Below are positions 60,545 to 64,000 of a stretch of 64,000 nt of DNA, piece after piece. This DNA is from Streptomyces sp. NBC_01571. GTDB lineage: Bacteria > Actinomycetota > Actinomycetes > Streptomycetales > Streptomycetaceae. The notes beneath the pieces are model-generated. The model was given only the letters and a program-made list of their open reading frames with translations. It was not told the DNA's origin and searched no databases. Where the stretch lies: positions 2,108,001 through 2,172,000 of the forward strand of contig NZ_JAPEPZ010000001.1 in the NCBI RefSeq assembly GCF_026339875.1. The letters run 5' to 3'. Both the position numbers and the translations under genes were made by a program. The first letter of the stretch is position 1. The number at the start of each line of letters is the position of its first letter.

Positions 60545-61808
60545 TCATCCTCGGGCGGTGATGCGCTCGCCGAGTTCGGCAGCGGCCGGGCTGTCGGGAA
60601 GGCCGGGCAGACGGGCGGCGATGTTGGTCAGTCCGTCGTTGATGCGGACGGACTGTACGCCGTCGGCGCAGTCGAAGAACTCGCTCCAGGTCGCCAGAGC
60701 CTGGGCAATGTTGCCGCGCTTGAGCTGGACGTGGCCGAGGTCAGCGAGCACGATCGCCCGGGTGCGTTTGCGGTCGAGGCCGTGGATGTCGAGCGCCAGG
60801 TGCAGGTGTTCCTCAGCGGCGGCGAGGCTACCCATCTGCGCATGGATCATGCCGGCCTCATGGGCCCACCGGCCGTGGCTGTAGTGGCTGGCCCACGACT
60901 GGCCCGGCTGGGTGGGGGCGCGCTCGATTGCGGTCTGGGCGAAGGTCAGTAGCTTCGCGGCGGTGGTGTGGTCGCCGTCGGCGGCTGCCGCGCGAGCGAA
61001 CGTGTTGCGGTAATACGCCAGCGCCTTGGGGTTGGTCAGCTTCCGGCCGCGCTGTTCGCATGCCTCGGCGAGCCGTACGGCCGTGGGGATGTGGCCGAGG
61101 TCGATGGCCTGGTCCGCGCAGGACGGTGGCGGCGAGTTCGTTCTCGCCGGCCTCGGCGGCGAGCCGGTAGCTGTAGAGGTTGTACTGCTGGCTCAGGCCG
61201 TGGTTGCCCTCATCTCGGGCCATCCAGCCGATCAGGTGCACGAGCTCGCTGGTGGCGGCGAACAGCTCACGGCCGACTTTGTCGGCGTAGCGGCCGTCCA
61301 GCCAGCGCTTGACGTCGATGGTGAGGTAGCGGACGGCCAGGGCGTGCCCGCCACCGAGTTCGGAGGCGACGTCGCCCAGGGTGGTGGTCATGGTGCGGAC
61401 GGCCGCCACCTCGCCCATGCCCACCGCGACGGGGCCGGGCCGGTTCGCGCGGCGGGTGACTGCCTCGGCGTCGGGCAGGTCGAGTGCGGCAAGCCCGACG
61501 GCAGCGGACGCTGTGAGGAACTGCCGTCGGTCCAACACGTCCCTGCCTCCCAAGCACATGACTGAGGCCACGGTATCGGCGAACGGCGCCTCATTCTCCC
61601 CGGATAGATCAAGCTGGAGGACCTGTTCGATGAACGGGAGCCATTCCGTGGGCACCCGTCGCTCGGTCTCCCACCGGTAGACCTGCTGCCGGTCGAGAAA
61701 CCCGGCCTTCCCCCAGCGCGCCACCGACAGCTCGTCTGCGAGCTTCGCCTGGCTGCACCTGGGGCGTCTGGCTTGGCGTGCCGCGCGGATGCGCTCCCCG
61801 AGAGTCAT
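60545..61808 (-). pseudogene. XRE/TPR transcriptional regulator, frameshifted
   Basis: The N-terminal part (61808 down to about 61125) has a helix-turn-helix (TLGERIRAARQARRPRCSQA, LADELSVA, QQVYRWETERRVP), then RRQFLTASAAVGLAAL and SELVHLIGWMARDEGNHGLS. It passes out of frame near 61115-61125. The C-terminal TPR-like part continues in another frame: ADQAIDLGHIPTAVRLAEAC, GMIHAQMGSLAAAEEHLHLA, ending ERITARG at 60545. Such regulators are numerous in streptomycetes. It shares segments with the fragment at 28549-28890. Confidence 0.7.
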
Positions 61809-62046
61809 GTCCGGCCGATCGTTGGTCCTGGTTCACAACGGGCCTACAACTGGCAGACATTGTGGCAGCTGTCCACGCTGCGCGTCTGCATGTTGACTCA
61901 TCGTCATGGGGGCTTCCGGCAATGCCAACGGCGAGGACCAATCAACCGGGCCTCTCCAGCGCCCTGCTACCCGCACCCCTTCTTCTCCCGCGGTCGGCGG
62001 GAGGAGCGTCACATCAGGCACCACCTCACTGCGAGGAGTCACTGCT
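61809..62046. other. Divergent intergenic region
   Basis: This lies between the XRE/TPR pseudogene and the MurC-like gene. No gene or clear promoter consensus is visible. It probably holds the promoters of both. Confidence 0.4.
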
Positions 62047-63463
62047 GTGGTTGAAACCAGGTACGTAGAAATCCCGCCGCCCGCCAGTCCGCTGGACCTG
62101 GGCCGTCCTCACTTCGTGGGGATCTGCGGGGCAGGCATGTCCGCGCTGGCCCACCTGCTCGCCGGCCGCGGCGCGCAGGTCACCGGCTCGGATCTGCGGA
62201 TGGGCGAGGCTGCGGCCGCGCTGGAGGAGGCGGGCTGCCGGGTGCACTTCGGGCACGACGCCGCGAACACCGCCGGGGCGTCGGTGGTCGTGTGGTCCAG
62301 CGTCATCGACGCCGCCAACCCGGAGATCGTCGCGGCGCGGGCGGCAGGTGTGCCCGTGGCGCACCGCTCCCACGTCCTGGCGCAGCTCGTGGTCGAGGCG
62401 GACCGGTCGGTGGTCGTGGCCGGGACGGCACGGGAAGTCGACGGCCACAATGATGCTGGCCGACGCCGTGGGGCATCTGCTCCCGTCGTGGGTGGCCGGT
62501 GCCACGCCCGTCGGCTCCGTCAACGGGCACACCGATTCGAGCCTCCTGATCGCGGAAGGCGACGAGTCCGACCGGAGCGTGGCGCAGTACCGGCCGGACG
62601 TCGCGGTCGTGCTCAACGCCGACGACGACCACCCCGAGACCTTCGCCGGTACCGGGGACGTGGTGGGGACGCTGACGGACTTCGCGGTCGGCGCCAAGGC
62701 CCTGGTGGTGTGCGCCGACGACGCCGGGGCCCGCAAGGTGACCAGCCGGGTCCGCAGCCACGGCGGCGTGCAGGTGGTGACCTTCGGCGAGACTGCCGGC
62801 GCCGACGTCAGGCTGCTGTCCGCGGAGCCTTCTCAGAAAGGCAGCGCGGTCACCGTGCTCGACCTGGACGGCACGCGGGTGTCGTGGACGGTGCGCACTC
62901 CCGGCCGTCCGGCGGTGCTCGCGTCGCTCGCCGCGTACACGGCGGGCCGGGTCCTGGGCGAGCGGCCCGAGTCGCTGGCGGCTGGACTGTCTGGCTTCCG
63001 GGGTGTGCGGCGCCGGATGCAGCTGGTCGGCGAGCGGCGGGGCGTGCGGGTGGTGGACTCCTTCGCCCACCACCCCACCGCGATCGCCGCGGACATCACC
63101 ACCGCGCGCGAGCTGGCCGGAGGCCGGGTGATCGTCGCGTTCGAGCCGTGCGGGTCGACGCGGGTGCGGGTCCTGGGGGCGCGGATGGGCGTGGCGCTCG
63201 CGGCCGCGGACGAGGTGGTGCTCCTGCCCGTCCGCGACGCCGTGCCCTCGTCGGCCAGCCTGGCGTCCCGGGGCGCGATGGAGGAAGCGGCCGTGGGGGC
63301 CGGAGCTCGCGTCCGCCAGGTCGGCGGCCTGGCCGAGGCCGCGGATGTGGTCGCCGCCCTCGCCGCGCCGGGTGACGTGGTCCTGACGATGGGCGTGGGC
63401 GAGGTGGCCGGTCTGGGGGCGTTGCTGCTGGCGCCAGCGGACCGGCCCCTTACCTTCGTCTAG
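62047..63463 (+). pseudogene. murC-like: MurC-like UDP-N-acetylmuramate--alanine ligase, frameshifted in the P-loop
   Basis: From GTG 62047 the protein has HFVGICGAGMSALAHLLAGR (Rossmann-like UDP-MurNAc domain), VVVWSSVIDAANPEIVAARA and then VVVAGT. The ATP loop should read GTHGKST. An extra G at 62427-62428 turns ACGCACGGGAAG into ACGGCACGGGAAG, and the HGKSTATMMLADAVGHLLPS part is in the next frame. It continues EGDESDRSV, VVLNADDDHPETF and VRVVDSFAHHPTAIAADITT to 63463. Apart from this base the ligase looks complete, about 470 aa. It is an accessory copy, not the housekeeping cell-wall cluster. Confidence 0.8.
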
Positions 63464-64000
63464 CGGTCTCCGGCCATGGTGTCGGGCTGGGCCAGGCGTA
63501 CCGCCGTGTGCTCCAGCTCGACACTGTGGGAGCCCTTGACCAGGACGATGTCCCCCGGCTGGATCAGGTCGTTGGCCAGGGTCAGGGCGTGGTCCCGGTC
63601 GTCGGCGCCGACGACCTTCAGCGGCGGGTTGTCCTGCTGGGCAGCCTCGGCCATGGCCCGCGCGTCGTCGCCACCGACCGCGATCAGCACGTCGATGCCG
63701 GCGGTGGCGACGAGACGGCCGACCTGCCGGTGCTCCTCGGCGCCGTCGGCACCGAGCTCCTTCATCTCGCCGAGGACGGCGATGGTCCGGCGGCCGTCCT
63801 TCATGGCCGCAAGGGCCGTGAAGGCTGCCTTCATCGAATCGGGGTTCGCGTTGAAGGCGTCGTTGATGATCCGGATCCCGTCGGGCCGGTCGGTGACCTC
63901 CATGCGCCCGGATGCGACCAGGACCGCGCGGGACAGCGCGGCCGCCGTCTTCTCCACGTCGGCGCCCAGCCCGATCGCGACGGCGGCGGCAGCCAGTGCG
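63460..64000 (-). CDS. murF-like: MurF-like UDP-MurNAc-tripeptide--D-Ala-D-Ala ligase, C-terminal part
   Basis: The frame runs off the right edge; 180 codons are visible. IRIINDAFNANPDSMKAAFT is the MurF NANPxS motif, followed by RRTIAVLGEMKELGADGAEE, and the C-terminal Rossmann-like domain ends IVLVKGSHSVELEHTAVRLA. Upstream residues (ALAAAAVAIGLGADVEK) continue past 64000. It converges with the MurC-like gene, the stops overlapping by 3 bp. Two accessory Mur ligases together suggest an altered or duplicated cell-wall pathway, or use of Mur-type ligases in peptide assembly (inference). Confidence 0.85.
   Translation of the reverse strand, partial: ALAAAAVAIGLGADVEKTAAALSRAVLVASGRMEVTDRPDGIRIINDAFNANPDSMKAAFTALAAMKDGRRTIAVLGEMKELGADGAEEHRQVGRLVATAGIDVLIAVGGDDARAMAEAAQQDNPPLKVVGADDRDHALTLANDLIQPGDIVLVKGSHSVELEHTAVRLAQPDTMAGDR

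Noticed and set aside
1..64000. CRISPR arrays or tandem repeat arrays
   Set aside because: No regularly spaced direct repeats were seen; the only repeats found are IS ends, target duplications, the duplicated IS and the palindromes listed.

Overview
The window is very GC-rich, with strong G/C bias at third codon positions, frequent GTG starts and Streptomyces-type families: XRE/DUF397 pairs, anti-sigma-like HATPases, NUDIX clusters and ISL3/IS1182/ISAs1 elements. I read it as an accessory region of a Streptomyces or close relative, such as a chromosome arm or large linear plasmid. No rRNA, tRNA, CRISPR array or replication origin was recognised. Many genes are truncated, frameshifted or split, so the segment looks like an island under active decay and rearrangement. 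Some single-base frameshifts could be sequence errors.

Region by region. (1) 0.2-3.6 kb, minus strand: a compact radical-SAM RiPP operon. It has a SPASM maturase, a 63-aa precursor with repeated (W/F)DNRPTWDNW blocks, an intergenic hairpin, a pentapeptide-repeat protein and two unknown proteins. A NUDIX gene runs divergently, with a perfect 20-bp palindrome between. (2) 3.8-10.6 kb: NUDIX enzymes, an alpha/alpha-toroid protein with a C-terminal helix-turn-helix, remnants of a TnsA-like gene and of an HsdR gene, and an AlbA_2 protein. (3) 10.8-16.8 kb: an ISAs1-family IS, a nucleotidyltransferase fragment, a DUF397/XRE pair, an anti-sigma-like ATPase, and an IS701-like element carrying a helix-turn-helix passenger gene. 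(4) 16.8-26.1 kb, plus strand: a tightly coupled cluster. It contains an unknown protein, a thymidylate-kinase-like enzyme, a PEP-mutase-like enzyme, a NUDIX, a TylF-like methyltransferase, a hydroxyacid dehydrogenase with an in-frame TGA, a nucleotidyltransferase, a radical SAM/SPASM protein, a 2OG-Fe(II) oxygenase, a 57-aa candidate precursor and an HExxH peptide hydroxylase. This is the best candidate for an undescribed system. (5) 26.3-30.8 kb: resistance-type nucleotidyltransferase plus NUDIX, a methyltransferase, and small unknown genes including a HicA-like pair.

(6) 31.1-36.8 kb: a type I restriction-modification operon (hsdM-hsdS-hsdR) whose HsdR lacks the stretch that normally carries the nuclease motif. 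(7) 37-42.5 kb: truncated beta-lactamase and ATP-grasp genes abutting head to head, an aminoglycoside-phosphotransferase-like gene, a 44-bp perfect palindrome and a 467-aa unknown. (8) 42.5-50.6 kb: an insertion zone. IS1182, ISL3 and IS3 elements lie in and around a TOTE-type primase-helicase gene; ISL3 has cut off its Lsr2-like tail. (9) 51-56.6 kb: unknown genes, including a DUF6932 nucleotidyltransferase-like pair, and a P-loop kinase. (10) 56.7-61.8 kb: a second ISAs1 copy inside a gene that can be rebuilt across the insertion, a membrane Mrr-like nuclease, and a frameshifted XRE/TPR regulator. (11) 62-64 kb: a MurC-like gene frameshifted in its P-loop, convergent with a MurF-like gene that runs off the window.

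The two RiPP loci are the main biosynthetic content. The restriction, TOTE, Mrr and DUF6932 genes form a defence-like layer. Seven mobile-element or mobile-element-derived loci, several with readable target duplications, explain most of the broken genes.
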